Origin: Ophioderma brevispina
Lineage: Eukaryota; Echinodermata; Ophiuroidea; Amphilepidida; Ophiodermatidae
DNA length: 64,000 nt
Direction of reading: 5' to 3'
NCBI GenBank assembly: GCA_023653785.1
Contig: JAMKCH010084910.1
Location: 119,085 to 183,084, forward strand
Part shown: piece by piece, positions 10,132 to 21,659 of the stretch
How positions within the stretch are numbered: position 1 is the stretch's first letter
Layout: every line of letters starts with the position of its first letter
Translations under genes and position numbers: made by a program
The notes under the pieces: generated by a model
The model's input: only the letters and a program-made list of their open reading frames with translations
What the model was told of the DNA's origin: nothing
Database searches by the model: none

Positions 10132-11810
10132 GTTAATTTCTTTCTTAAACAGCTCTGCAGGATAGATGATTCGTATTTGCAAAATACTACCCAGATAGAT
10201 ACCTGTTACATACCCAGATATCTCCTTATAAGACTAGGTTGAAGTTGTATTCAAAATGTTGTTTTATATAGAATTAAAAACAAAATTATTCTGGAAGAGA
10301 AGATTTTGCTTTGTAGAATACCACTTGAATCGCAACGTGAAATAAGAACGGCATACACACTCGTCAAACTGTAATCATGTGATTTATTTTCCAATCCAAA
10401 TCACCACATCGATATTTGTGTTTGTGAAATATTATAGACAATAAGAAACAATGTAAAACGCATCTGATTTACCACTTTCATACTCGAGGATTTTATTTAT
10501 CACCACCCATACACCGATACACTTGAACTTGAAAGTAATCTCTTAATAAGATATATGACATCTTTCTTAGTGCTATTGGTAACTGTCAAGATTGTCCCTT
10601 TGGTTGCCCATTTGCTTCTGGAATAACCATCAAGAGCTTAGGACGCAAATAGGAGGAGAAAGTGAATACGGCAACCATGCATATACGAATCCTATACTTT
10701 TAATAAAACAATAATACCCATATTGATATGATGGTGATGATTTTGTGTGCATATATAGCCGCTGATGCGAGACCATCGGGACTGGCGATTTTTTTTCTCT
10801 CGCTCTGCTCTCTCTTCTCTTTCTCCCTTGTTTAATTGAGACATTGATACACCATAAAGCTAAATTACATCTGCCATCACCTGTGTATTAAATGATTGGA
10901 TAATAACACAAATAAGAAGATGTTATTGCTAAATTTGATCTCACTTAATCCAACGTACGCCAATGTATATATGACAATATTGCGTTTCATAATTCAATAT
11001 TACTTCAGCTCCCTCAAATAAACAATGCTGGGCGGACGCGATGTTGCTTTAGTTTTAGCATATTTTGCGCAGGGATTAAAGTGTGTCTATGACGATGATG
11101 CGTTGGAGTAAGGCATTAGAACTAAAATGTTGGATGACAATCGATTGGAGAGATATTATAAATAAGAGCAACAAAGACAAAAGTGATATCGGTGGTTTCT
11201 GACGTGTGTCTGTTTAATCTTAACATGTGTGTAAAGGATCATCGCTAGTCCGAATCTTTTAATGACAGCGTAGCGAATGTCGCCTTCAAATGTCAAAGTT
11301 ATTTTTATAAGTTACTCTTTCGAGAAAAAAATGATGGTGTAGGTTTGTCAATTTGTTGGAGTAATATTGGGAGGAAATCTCATTGCATTTTAGTTTAAAA
11401 TATTTCACATTAAAGTTGTATTTTAGCTATGAGACGTAACAATGCATGTTATACATGTAGCATCTAATACTTGGTTTATTATGTTGGTTCAATTCGTCTC
11501 CATTTGAAACAAATCCTAAAGAGACGTATGTTTTGGTTAGTTACCGGAACTACTTCGGGTTAGCTATAGCCTATATGCCTACATGCACACTATGACCAAT
11601 GATGACCTACGGGTCTTGGGTCCTGCCTATACATTTCACATAATTTCGCGTTTATGAAGTAGACGTGGGTTCAAATCTTGTCGTAGATTATTACCCAAAC
11701 CGCATGTTTCATCATCACGCCGTACATATGACAAACCATACATTCGCGCTGCAATTAATATGAGACGACTAACATTATAGTGCACGCTATATTCCACATT
11801 TGATTTTAGG
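10132..11810. other. No recognisable gene; CT-rich tract
   Basis: Unrecognised AT-rich DNA. A pyrimidine-rich tract (CTCTCGCTCTGCTCTCTC) lies at about 10790-10830. No domain or RNA gene is seen. Confidence 0.35.
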
Positions 11811-11814
11811 TTGG

Positions 11815-12125
11815 CTTGTATAGTGTGTTATCTAGAGTAGATAGCAAGTATGTAAGATAGGAAAAACATCAGTCTAGGATTCCATAGATATTGATGTATC
11901 TTAATTATCTAGCTTTGTGAGGTATGTTTCTAGCTGGGTAGATAGCATCAAGTTTGGTATTCGCTTAGCAAGTTGCGGGGAAATACGTTTTACATGCTGC
12001 ATGCTATAGCATTGGTTAAAGATTTAAGCTAGTCTGGTATTGCATGTTATCTTTCGTATAGATAGTCATAAATTATACTCTGTAAGGTGTGATATCTACC
12101 ATTGAGATTGGGGTGTTTGCTTGTT
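11815..12125. repeat. Degenerate repeat with TTATCT/GATAG motifs
   Basis: Variants of TTATCTAGAGTAGATAGCA and GATAGCAT recur at intervals of roughly 100 bp (about 11828, 11930, 12050, and again near 12460). The copies are too diverged to define a clean unit by eye. Confidence 0.3.
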
Positions 12126-12170
12126 TATTTGTTTGTTTGTTTGTCTGTCTCTCTGTTTGTTTGTTTGTAA
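12118..12170. repeat. GTTT/GTCT tetranucleotide microsatellite
   Basis: Repeated GTTT with an interruption of GTCTGTCTCTCT, then GTTT again. Confidence 0.85.
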
Positions 12171-12485
12171 AGAAGTAACATTTGGTATTCTTACCTGTAG
12201 TGCATTCTTTCCAGAGGAGATAATATTTCATTTTTGTTTTTAGTTAAAATGTGCCATGCTATTTGCAACAGATAGCACCGAATGATAGTACCGTATAGAG
12301 AGAGAGGAGAGATGGGGAGACAGATTTTAAGTCTATTCTACCTAGAAAAGCAAACTCCGATTAAAATCACATACACATTGCATGATATATTCGTAGAACT
12401 CACATCTGTTTATGCTATGGCCGTTAATACTTATATATAGCATATGATTATAGTGTGTTATTGCATGATATCTTTCTTATCTCTC

Positions 12486-12640
12486 CAGCCAAAAGGAGCG
12501 CTCTCACTGGCCGGAATTTCCCCTAGGAGGTATTAATTTCTCCTAGGAGAAATTCAGCCAAAAGGAGCGCTCTCATTGGCTGGAATTTCCCCTAAGAAAT
12601 TCGGGACTAAAAGAGCGCTCTCATTGTCTGGAATTTCTTT
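12486..12640. repeat. Short tandem repeat with GAGCGCTCTC palindromic cores
   Basis: The block GCCAAAAGGAGCGCTCTCA followed by TGGC/TGGAATTTCCCCTA occurs at 12486 and 12555, and a shorter diverged copy lies at about 12603. The shared GAGCGCTC cores lie at about 12496, 12565 and 12613. A perfect 12-base palindrome TCTCCTAGGAGA sits at 12539-12550. The arrangement suggests a small fold-back element or its tandem remains. Confidence 0.65.
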
Positions 12641-12683
12641 TTTTTTTTATTTATTTATTTATTATTATTATTATTTTTTTTTG
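12636..12683. repeat. TTTA/TTA microsatellite
   Basis: A simple repeat of TTTA units followed by TTA units and a T-run. Confidence 0.85.
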
Positions 12684-12689
12684 CTTATT

Positions 12690-13496
12690 CACTTCAGTTT
12701 TGATGTAATACGTTGTTTAGCATTCTAACTCGTATGTAAAAACACAAAAAAAAAATGGGGCGCACTTTTCTGCAAATGTCCTCGTGTCTCTACAAGTTGG
12801 TTAAGTATGGATTATGATGGTTGTTGTTTAATCTGATTCCGTTAAAGAGCACCTCAAATTAAAGATTCCAGTTCACCACAATGAGGCATTACATTTTTTA
12901 AATATTGCAGTAGCCACTCTGAAAGTAAAGGAACACTTATTAAACAGTCAATGCAAGGAATCCCAAACAATAGTTTATAAATCTACATTCATGCTGCTAT
13001 CTTGGAGCATTAGAACTGGTATCTTGGAAAAGGAGAACACTGTAACTGGAGTTGGTCTCTCACTCTGGATAATGAATTAACAATTAAGGTTTTCAACATG
13101 AATGGAGGCGGACAAATGAGGTTTTGGCGAAAATTTAGAAACTAACGATTCAACGTTGTCATTGTTTTTGGGCTTCTTTGCATTGGCGTTTCCCAAAAAC
13201 TTTTAGGGGCCTACTTCAAATTATATTGAAGAATTTACATGACACCAAACATTCGCGAGGTTTAGACACCGCCATGCGTGATCTGCGTAGTTAGAATTCT
13301 TTTGTTCTATCGATCCATGAACAGAAGAATTCAACTTCCAAGAACAAGCACACGTCTCGCGCATTACATCTAAACCTTCCTGGGGATGTCTTCTTCTTTG
13401 CGTATCCACAAGCCATTACCAATGGTGGTGTCAGGATTTATTCAACTGAGTAAGCTGATCCGGGGCCGTGTGTATCCACGCTTCTAACATGGCCCC
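12690..13496. other. No recognisable gene
   Basis: No gene recognised. The ORF at 13221-13409 (minus) has no known domain. Confidence 0.35.
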
Positions 13497-13836
13497 CTTT
13501 TTTCTCTTTATTTTTTTTGAGGCTGGGGCGGATTGGGAACAGTCAGGGGTTTACACCCTACCCTTATTCGACACTGAGTGCGATATACATGTACAGTTGT
13601 TACTCTCTGTACACGAGACCGACGGCTTAACGTCCCCTCCGAAGGATGAAATGCTTTTATGGTTCATGGCCCAATGTGCCAAGTGCACCATCGAGGAGAG
13701 CTCGTATACAGATTAAATCCAGAATTGAGCAGCCGAATAAATCCCAGCAAGTAACCCCACCGGGATTCAAACCCGGGATTTTTTTGGTAAATTTGCGGCA
13801 CAAGCAAGCACCTAACCGCTAGGCCACGCTCTCCCA
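13497..13836 (-). mobile_element. tRNA-derived SINE with conserved central block
   Basis: Read on the minus strand, the element starts with a tRNA-like head. The A box GTGGCCTAGCGGTTAGGTGC is complementary to 13808-13827 and the B box GGGTTTGAATCCC to 13762-13774. A central block with GGGACGTTAAGCCGTCGG (13619-13637) follows, and then an A-rich 3' tail, seen here as the T-rich run 13499-13516. The central block resembles the conserved domain shared by several old metazoan SINE families, though I cannot assign which. The head, body and A-rich tail in the right order support a near-complete copy. A short insertion (A-run) lies just before the B box. No clear target duplication was found. Confidence 0.8.
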
Positions 13837-14246
13837 CGCCTGGGATGTTGGTGGATTGGATGCTTGAGGTAAGTATTGTTTTGTGTGTACATAGCAAGAG
13901 TTGAACGTAGATAGCAGTGAACTTTAGTTTGTCTAGAACATACCTTCTATTATATAACGAAGACACCGATTTGAGATTGCAGTGGATAAGCAAAGCATTT
14001 AATACCCGTATACACAAACCTATATTTATTACAATAATAACGATATCACCCTGTCAAATGTTCTATATCACCATGATCACTGAGTTTCAGAATCCTGAAC
14101 TATCCCCAGAAAAAAAGTATCAAACATGTATCTCGGATATTAAATGCATGTAAATTATTGCTTATATTTAAAAGAAATATCTAAACGCAAATACATATTC
14201 CTTTATATAATAAATTACAAATAATCTTAGACCAATATCATTCGCC

Positions 14247-14254
14247 CACACCCA

Positions 14255-14299
<45 letters not shown>
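14247..14299. repeat. CA dinucleotide microsatellite
   Basis: Uninterrupted CA units preceded by three CCCACA variants. Confidence 0.95.
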
Positions 14300-14302
<3 letters not shown>

Positions 14303-14617
14303 TTGATACAAATGTATTTCACAGATATGTAGTCTAGAATCTGGTTTGGTTAGCTTGATTCACAGAGAGCACGGAATTTCCATTTGCCTGGTACGCGTGT
14401 TTTCTACCGTTTTGAGTCAATAGCCAATGGTTACTCGTTGGGTTATCTTCCGTAGATAGCATTGTGAAGATAGTGGTGCCATGTGGGTGGCTGTACTCTA
14501 ATAAATGGCACGGTGTATTCTTCAGATATGTTACAGAACATTTGATTTGGTGTGAGTGATGACCATCCGCAGACCGCAGATACTCTCTGGATTTTTTTTC
14601 CACAGATACTCTCTGGA

Positions 14618-14640
14618 TTTTTTTTTTTTTTTTTTTTTTT
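14618..14640. repeat. Poly(T) tract with adjacent short duplication
   Basis: A run of about 23 T follows two copies of CAGATACTCTCTGGATTTTT (about 14576 and 14603). It could be the tail of a minus-strand retroposon, but no body was recognised to its right. Confidence 0.6.
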
Positions 14641-14649
14641 AGAATCGTA

Positions 14650-16055
14650 AAATGACTTTCCTTCACGTCCACCTAGCCAGTGTTTTTGCATAAAGAAGTC
14701 ACAGTTATTAACTGCGCATGCAGCTTGTATTATTTAATCACGGTTAAGTCAAATAACCTGCAATGATATTGGCTTGCACATATCAGCATGCTTGTTGCGA
14801 GTTTAAAACATAAAGGTAGTTGAGAACATGAAACAGTATTGGCACTCTTCGTCAAAAAAGCCCAACCCGTTAGCAGACTAGTAGAGAGAGCAGCCTTTTC
14901 AATTTTTAGGAATGATGTCACGTGTTTGCTTAGCATTACCGTTTGGGTAGGATAGGTACGGACTACGACCATACCGTTAATCCAATTCGCCCCGAGTAGC
15001 ATTCGCGTTTGTTTATCTAGATCAATTACAGATCAATGTTCTAAACGACTCTTGTTTAGGCACCCGTTTTTAAAGCTAAACATTCGCAGAATCAAAACCA
15101 TAGGTAAGCCAAACATGTAGATATACCAAATTATAGAAGATGTTTAGAGGAAATAATGGTTAGTGTTCCGATTGATGGCCCGAATACGTGCTCTGTTTGT
15201 GAAATAGCATTTAGCGGTCTGAGACAATCACGTTTTACTCGGAATGAATACAGTGATTATACGGAGAGTCAATTAAGCAAGAAAATTGTCCGGTTCTGCC
15301 CTGTGTAGATGTTATGGAGCGGCATTAGTATCTACCTGTAGCGATGTGGACTCGAGGCGGGGCCGGCCCCTGAGGACACGGAATACAAAAGGTCTGATTC
15401 CATAAACCATGAGTTGTGTGTGTAGGATAAACGCGCCGATTAAATAGGCAATCATTCAACTTGCTATTGGATACGCGACAGAAAAGTGAAGGGTAACATA
15501 TCGTGATTTCTTTCAGAGTTCTCATATAAACTGAATATCGGGGAAATGGCACGACGAACGAAGATGTCTCCATTGCGGGAAACATCTGGAAAATTAATTT
15601 TTTAACTTCCCTGAAATGGTACAACTTTCTACGTAGTTTGAGACCCATAGAAAAAATATATTCTGTCCATATCAAGAGCTTTGTTTAATTGTTATATAAA
15701 ATAATAAATTGATGTTTTTAAAATCGACATTACTCCGTAGCAAAAAATTAGCAAATATAAAAGCTTACATAAAGTTTTTGAACACAACATTATATCCTCT
15801 ACAAAAAAAGAAACAAAGAAACATCCAATACAGTATTTTAGTATTTTTTTCACAGTTGCTATATTTGTGTATTGCACAAGAGGCCGTGATACATTTTGCG
15901 ATTTAATCATCTTTCCTTGCTACAGCACTGGGGATAAATTAATTTCCTTCCCTAAAATTTATAAAATATTATGGAACTCAGAAAGCTGTATCCCCACAAG
16001 AAAAGAGTGCACATTATTAGAAAAATGAATAAAGTCAACTCAATTACTTCCAGAA
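14650..16055. other. No recognisable gene
   Basis: No domain, repeat family or RNA gene recognised. The ORFs of 90-116 codons on the minus strand (14730-15002, 15325-15675) have no known motif. Overlapping sense and antisense ORFs at 15692-15910 fit low-complexity AT-rich DNA. Confidence 0.35.
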
Positions 16056-16059
16056 TCGG

Positions 16060-16202
16060 GGCGGATCCAGGATTTGAAAAACGTTCAAAATACCCCCGGG
16101 GGGCCTGAAGGCTGAAACTTGTGCAAAATGGGCTGATTTGGGCAAGATTGTGACCAGAATCCCGGGGGGCGCGCGCCCCTCCACCCCCCCTAGATCCGAG
16201 CC
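16060..16202. mobile_element. Small GC-rich MITE-like repeat
   Basis: A GC-rich 143 bp island in AT-rich DNA. It starts GGCGGATCCAGG and ends CCTAGATCCGAGCC, which is an imperfect terminal inverted repeat. The inside has G- and C-runs (CCCGGGGGGC) facing each other. Short elements with GGATCCAGG-type ends are common in marine invertebrate genomes (recollection, not searched). Confidence 0.5.
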
Positions 16203-16370
16203 ATGAGAATGTCATGACCAATATGTACACGTAAACTGAAGCGAACGATAGAGCTAATGTTATTCAAACAACAACCTAAAAACATTTCGGATATTTTTCT
16301 CATCAGGGTATGCAGGTCCATTTGTTATTGCCCACACTGTTGAAAAGATTTAAAGCTATCTCAGGTGTTC

Positions 16371-17012
16371 ACTGTAAAATAAAATACTGTAAATTTTACA
16401 GTAAAATCCTGGCAGCAATTCTGCCAACAAATTACCGTAAAACTTACAGTATACTGTAAAAATTAATTTAGTCAAAACGCTTAAAAACATATATATTTGG
16501 TGAGTTATTACAGAGATTGTGAATGTGTGGAGAATAAAAAAGCACTGACGAACACCCTAACTTAGTAGGCCTATCCACATTTTTTTGCAGTGCATATACT
16601 GTAAAAGTTACAGTTTGTAAACTGTATTACATCAAACTGTAAAATATACAGTAAATTTGAATGAAAACCTGTAAATGCTATATTTTTACGGGGTTTTGTT
16701 GGCAGAATTGCTGCCAGTATTTTCCTGTAAAATTTACAGTATTTTTCCCTGTATATTTTAGTATTTTATGGTATAATTGAAAATTCATAGTAGTGTATAA
16801 TGTTGTTGTTACTCATTAAATATCGAAATATAAATAAAATTAAAATAAAGTCTTCCACTTTAGATATTTGTTCATTATAGGCTGGAAAAAATAAAAAATG
16901 GGACATACAATTTACAGATTTTCCTGTATTTCCAAATTACAGCCAACTACTAAGTTTTGGTAGTTTTACAGTATTTTCCTGTAAATTGCACTGGTAATTT
17001 TTTTACAGTGTT
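16371..17012. mobile_element. Fold-back element built from CTGTAAA motifs
   Basis: The left arm (16371-16450) has CACTGTAAAAT, ACTGTAAATTTTACAGT, GGCAGCAATTCTGCCA and TTACCGTAAAA. The same sequence in inverse orientation lies at about 16680-16770 (TTTTACGG, TTGGCAGAATTGCTGCC, TGTAAAATTTACAGT). A third partial arm ends TTTTTTACAGTG at about 17000-17012. Very similar CTGTAAA and TGGCAG fold-back elements are known as non-autonomous DNA transposons in fishes and marine invertebrates. The superfamily is not assigned. Confidence 0.7.
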
Positions 17013-17202
17013 TGTTATTACTCCCCGTATTGTTGAGTCAAAATCTGATGGCAACATACTCACCTCGTCAAGATTTTAAAAACTGTAGTCGCCTGAATAC
17101 CATGGCTCTTGGTAGTTAAATGATAATAGAAATATGGGTGTTAAAGACAATAACTTGTGGATTTTAGGGTATGACAAATTAGGGTCAGCCTTTGGCCATG
17201 GG

Positions 17203-17226
17203 CTTTTTTTTTTTTTTTTTTTTTTT
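17203..17226. repeat. Poly(T) tract
   Basis: A run of about 24 T. The following 250 bp hold an open frame on the plus strand (to 17476) with no recognised domain. A minus-strand retroposed sequence would place its poly(A) tail here, but none was identified. Confidence 0.7.
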
Positions 17227-17479
17227 CATGAATTTTGTCCCTTTACATTGTTCTTTTCGGAAAAAAATTATTAATCATATGGTCAAAGTTAATGAAACAC
17301 ACAGTAGAATCTCAAGATTTCTTTTATCGCGAACGAGGAAAGAACTCACGCCAATGCAGCAAGGACATAACATCCGAAATCTGTTCAACTGCATGCACAA
17401 TAACAATGGACCAGATGTAAAAAGATGTGAAGTGTGTTCCGGGCCGGTCCGATATTACGTATCATTGTTCGCTTGAGCA

Positions 17480-18240
17480 TGTTATGTTATGTATATCAAT
17501 TGGTCACTATATTCTAAAATAAATTGAGTGTTGTGCATTTTATTATTCATTTTTCTAATCAGTGCACCTCTTTCATTGGGGACAAAGCTTTCCTGGTTAA
17601 AATTAATATTGTATTTAATTTAGTGACGGAAATAAGTAGCCCCAGGTCGGGCGTCACGAATATTTAATTAAAAAATCCCAAACATTGTATCATGTACGCA
17701 TAGCCTAATGTATATCTTATTTTGCACAGGAAAGAATCCACATCAATGTGGATTACGAGCTGCATTGCAGAGACCCCACCTTTTTCTTTCCTAAGTTACT
17801 ATTTTGCCTCCGTGCTTTAAGCAGCAAATCCTAGTTATTGTTGTTATTATAGGATAATTTTTATTTAACTTTAACCTTCCTCTTTGCTGCGTTTGTTATT
17901 CTTTTTTGTATTGTTTTTTTGTTTGTTTTTTTTGTACTAACCAACAACACGGGCTATAACAATGCACGTAATCTGTGTCTTTGCCTCTTTTTTTTTATAA
18001 GTATGAAAACATATATGGGCTGCATTAATGGCATAATTACGGGACTTTTTTTTTGGTATAAATCAGGATAATTCAGACTGACTATAAAACTTAACTGATA
18101 AATGTAAATATTTATTTTTAATTAATTAATTTGCTATTAACAGATCCATAGCGCATTTTTCTAGAAACACTACTTGTGGGAAGCTAAACCGGAAAATGAC
18201 AAAGAGTGATGGATTTCGTGTACATCACACAGAACGAAAT
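17480..18240. other. No recognisable gene
   Basis: AT-rich DNA with T-runs. A short perfect palindrome (AATCCACATCAATGTGGATT) occurs near 17736. Nothing else is recognised. Confidence 0.35.
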
Positions 18241-18249
18241 AATTACAAA

Positions 18250-18630
18250 CACACACCTGTTGTAAATCTCATGTTTCATGTAAAACAGAACACCATATTT
18301 GTACATTTAACAATTAATGTAAAAACTTTTTACCTTTAAAAATGTATACATTATTATGTAAAGTGCACATAAAATTATGTAAATTATCAGTTGTGTAAAC
18401 ATTTACCAATCATTATGGAAAACTTAAAACACCATTATTTATGTACTAAAGTCTTGTCAGAATTATGTAATCTTTGTCCCCTTGTTGATTTTGTAAATAT
18501 TTGAACTCAATTATGTAATCTTTTACCTATAAATTATGTAAATATTTGAACATCCATTATGTAAAAAGCTTACATGTAATTATGTCAACATGTGAACACA
18601 ATTATGTAATGTTTACATAATATATGATGT
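18250..18630. repeat. ATTATGTAA-rich degenerate repeat
   Basis: The motif ATTATGTAA recurs about seven times between about 18350 and 18610, spaced irregularly at tens of bases, with TAAATATTTGAAC between some copies. It fits a decayed short-unit tandem repeat or one arm of a fold-back element. Confidence 0.5.
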
Positions 18631-18639
18631 AAAGATAGG

Positions 18640-19110
18640 TGAAATAAGTTTATTCACCAAAAAACAACACAGTATATAGTGACTGACAATTGGGTTTGGG
18701 TGGGGCACCTTCCCCGGGGGTGAGGAGCGAGTTTATACAAAAGACAGCTGTATGCCTGTACAATACTACAGTGGTAAACACTGTGGTATCGTATGAGCCC
18801 CAACTTCATATGCAAAATTGGCTTACTATAATCTCCGTACTTTATGTAGTCCCTACTCTGACCCTGTTTTTTTGGTGTTCACTTGACTGAATATCTTACT
18901 TTTCGTTATGAGACCCATCATCCTGAGAATTATAATCAGCTCATATTCCCTGGTCTAAATCATGATTATATTGTACCCAAAACTAAACGCATTTATACCG
19001 TGAACAATACGTTTTTCATATGTCCGCCATCCCCACACTACTCCATGAGGCTACGGCCACTCTCCAAGATCCTGCATTTTCAATTGTGCCGAGCTTGCTC
19101 GTGTCGTGAC
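18640..19110. other. Spacer between ATGTAA-rich blocks
   Basis: Sequence of more normal composition between two ATGTAA/TTACAT-rich blocks. It has open frames at 18690-18890 and 18883-19137 without recognised domains. Confidence 0.3.
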
Positions 19111-19114
19111 ATGA

Positions 19115-19565
19115 CTTCACATAAGTTTTTTATGTAACTTAACTTTTCGCTCACTTTTCCAGCGTCATTTACATAAGTTTGGTTTACAACCACATATGTA
19201 ATGATTTTGGGGGTTTACATTATTTTTAGGGTCTATGGTGGGTGTTTTCGTTTTACAAAAACGATGTGTAAATTTTACATAAAATGAAGTAAAAAAAAAA
19301 AATATAATGCTATCCATATGTAGTTAACTTTTCACATAATGTATGTACCGGTATATTTACCATCTTTTTGCATAAAATATGTAATTTTCTATTTTTCTAC
19401 AAATGCCGGTTTACATATATATTTTTTACAATCGTGTTTTCTGTGTGTATAGTTCTCACAAACGCTTTATTATACCAAAAGCTTTATTTCACAAAATTAT
19501 TATACCTTTTAAGCAACAATTTAGTTTACACATTTTTAAATAGGAATGTTGGGTTTACTACTAAC
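19115..19565. repeat. TTTACAT-rich degenerate repeat
   Basis: TTTACATAA, TTTACATTA and TATGTAA variants recur through this block. The dominant orientation is opposite to that of 18250-18630, which suggests the two blocks are arms of one large decayed inverted repeat. Confidence 0.4.
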
Positions 19566-19859
19566 ATTGTAAGTGTTTACCAAAGACCAGAAGGTTGATT
19601 TAAGGGTACGCGGAACTCGAGGCTCAAAACATGGAGTTCCATACTCCAACTGAATTAACGACCCACCAGACGTTACAAGTTAGGCCTTGTCAAAAAACTA
19701 GAAATAAAGGCATTTGGATTTAATTTGGGTCCGTATCAATTTGGTGCTTCTCGGATCTTGTGTCGTTGACCTGAGGTGTCTGAGGTGTGTGTACCCCCTC
19801 TCCAGTTATTGAATACATTTAAGAAGTCAATTTTCCCAAAAAAATAGAGCGATTGTGGT

Positions 19860-20040
19860 ACTTGGTGTGGGGTGGGGGTGTGTGTCTGTGTGTGTGTGGA
19901 TGTGTTGGTGTGTGGGGGGGTGTGTTGTGTTGGGGGTGTGTGTGTGTGTGGGTGAGGGGGGTGTGTGTTGTGTTGTGTGTGTGTGTGCGGAGTGTGTGCG
20001 TGTGTGGTGAGTATGTTTGTGGGGGGTGTGTATAGTGTGG
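19860..20040. repeat. TG-rich microsatellite
   Basis: An impure GT/GGGTG array. Long ORFs on both strands here (threonine/histidine-rich on one, valine/cysteine-rich on the other) are produced by the simple repeat. Confidence 0.95.
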
Positions 20041-20059
20041 TGTTAGCAGTTCATTTAAA

Positions 20060-20720
20060 GCACACAACTTACATCATTTATGACTCCTCATTTAGAGGAT
20101 GGTCACATTTCAGGTGGCAACACTGTTTTGGCTCTCACATTGTCTGTTACACCTAGTTTATTTAAGTGTAAGGGTTGCTTTAATACCAAAAATCTAAATT
20201 ATCCATTTTTTATTGCAATCAAAATGGTTTTAATAATGAAGTAATTGTTGCATTTTAGAATGTTTGAACATTTTCTTGCTGGGCATTCTCCCTTCCCTTC
20301 TTACCTTACCTTTACCCCTTTCCTGCCCTCATATCAGATGCTGTGGATGTAAACATCTACATGTGTTTTGAGTTGAGTTTCCTCACTCTAGCAACGATTT
20401 TACTCAGGTTCCATTGCAATTCGAAATTGTTTTTTACTTGTACACTCGATAGGGGTTCCTTATCAAATTTCTGGGACACAGGTATTCATTAATAGAGATA
20501 TCATACCAGTCTCAATGAAAGACCTTTTTGCGCTGCGAGGCTGGATGATTATGGGTCGAAGAGCAAAGAGGGAGTTTTTAGAGTGCTTTTACGCAGATTT
20601 CAATACAAAGCTGCAGGGATTTGTTATACTGACTAAATCTTGGCGCTATATTGGGCTTATATCGGTGAAGTATGATTCTTTTCTAATTAGATAAAAGACT
20701 GCCACAGCTATAAGTTAGAA
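20060..20720. other. No recognisable gene
   Basis: No gene or repeat recognised. Confidence 0.35.
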
Positions 20721-20739
20721 CATTAACAGTTACACGATA

Positions 20740-21650
20740 TGCCTATCGGCGTCTGATTGAGCCCCGTCCGTTGCACGGCAATGTTTTGAAAGCTCCCCGT
20801 TATCCAACACTAATATCAAAATTGGCCGAGCATACAAACAAGTGCGTCGGGTTAAAATTAATGACTGGTTAGTAATTTAGTTTAGACAATTGATGTACTG
20901 TTAACTATATTTTATTTCCGTATGATCATTAATGGTTTTACATGTCAATTAGGGTTTTTAAAAATCAATATTGGGATTTGGATTTTGTAATTGAACAGAG
21001 GTCATATTTTATCTACGTGTTGCCGTTGCTGGTTATGTTTAAATCAGTAATAGTGAAACACATTAAATATTTGCGCGCTTAAAAATAAAATAGAAGCACA
21101 AATTCATTAAAAACCCGCAATAATGATGTTCAACCCGCCCTGAAATTAATTGCATCACATTAATCTGAACATCAATTAGAAAATTTGACAAATCCCCAGC
21201 CGTTTATTACGCCGAGAAGGCAGGGAATACAGCTTAAAGTCACTTCCGAAATCAAGAAAGAGCAACAGCTTCAGAATTGAACCAGAGCTTTATCAAATCA
21301 CAATCCAGCCGCTGGCGAGACCAATTAATAAATTTTGTGCAATATTGCAACATAACGAAGTTGGCTTTGGCGTGAATTTTGCGTAAGGTTTTGAATCCGA
21401 AAGAAAGAGCAGCCAATGCCGTTGACTCTCATATTACATTCAGGTGTCACAACTCACCACAGGACATTTTTCTTTTTCCGACGTCTATAACAATTTTTGA
21501 TGATAAACTCGGTTCACTTTTGGCTCGACAGAATAAAAGCTAAGGCCTACAGCAAAAACATGATCTAGAGCCACAATCGACCCCATGTTAAATAAATATC
21601 ACCGGTTGATCCGTAGAATTGAAATTAACCATGGCAACGAGAAAGGCATT
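20740..21650. promoter_or_regulatory. Possible regulatory block, rich in TAAT cores
   Basis: This block differs from its surroundings in mixed composition and lack of simple repeats. It is dense in homeodomain-type cores (ATTAATTGCATCACATTAAT, TCAATTAGAAA, CCAATTAATAAATT, GATCATTAATGG). It also has an RFX X-box-like site TTAACCATGGCAAC at 21625-21638, one mismatch from the usual consensus. I infer possible conserved regulatory DNA from appearance alone. TAAT cores are frequent by chance in AT-rich sequence, and no conservation data were available. Confidence 0.2.
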
Positions 21651-21659
21651 AGGCGGATG

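Noticed and set aside
15692..15910. Sense and antisense ORFs as a gene pair
   Set aside because: Both come from AT-rich low-complexity sequence with no domain on either strand.
19819..20067. Histidine- and threonine-rich protein on the minus strand
   Set aside because: Product of the TG-rich microsatellite.
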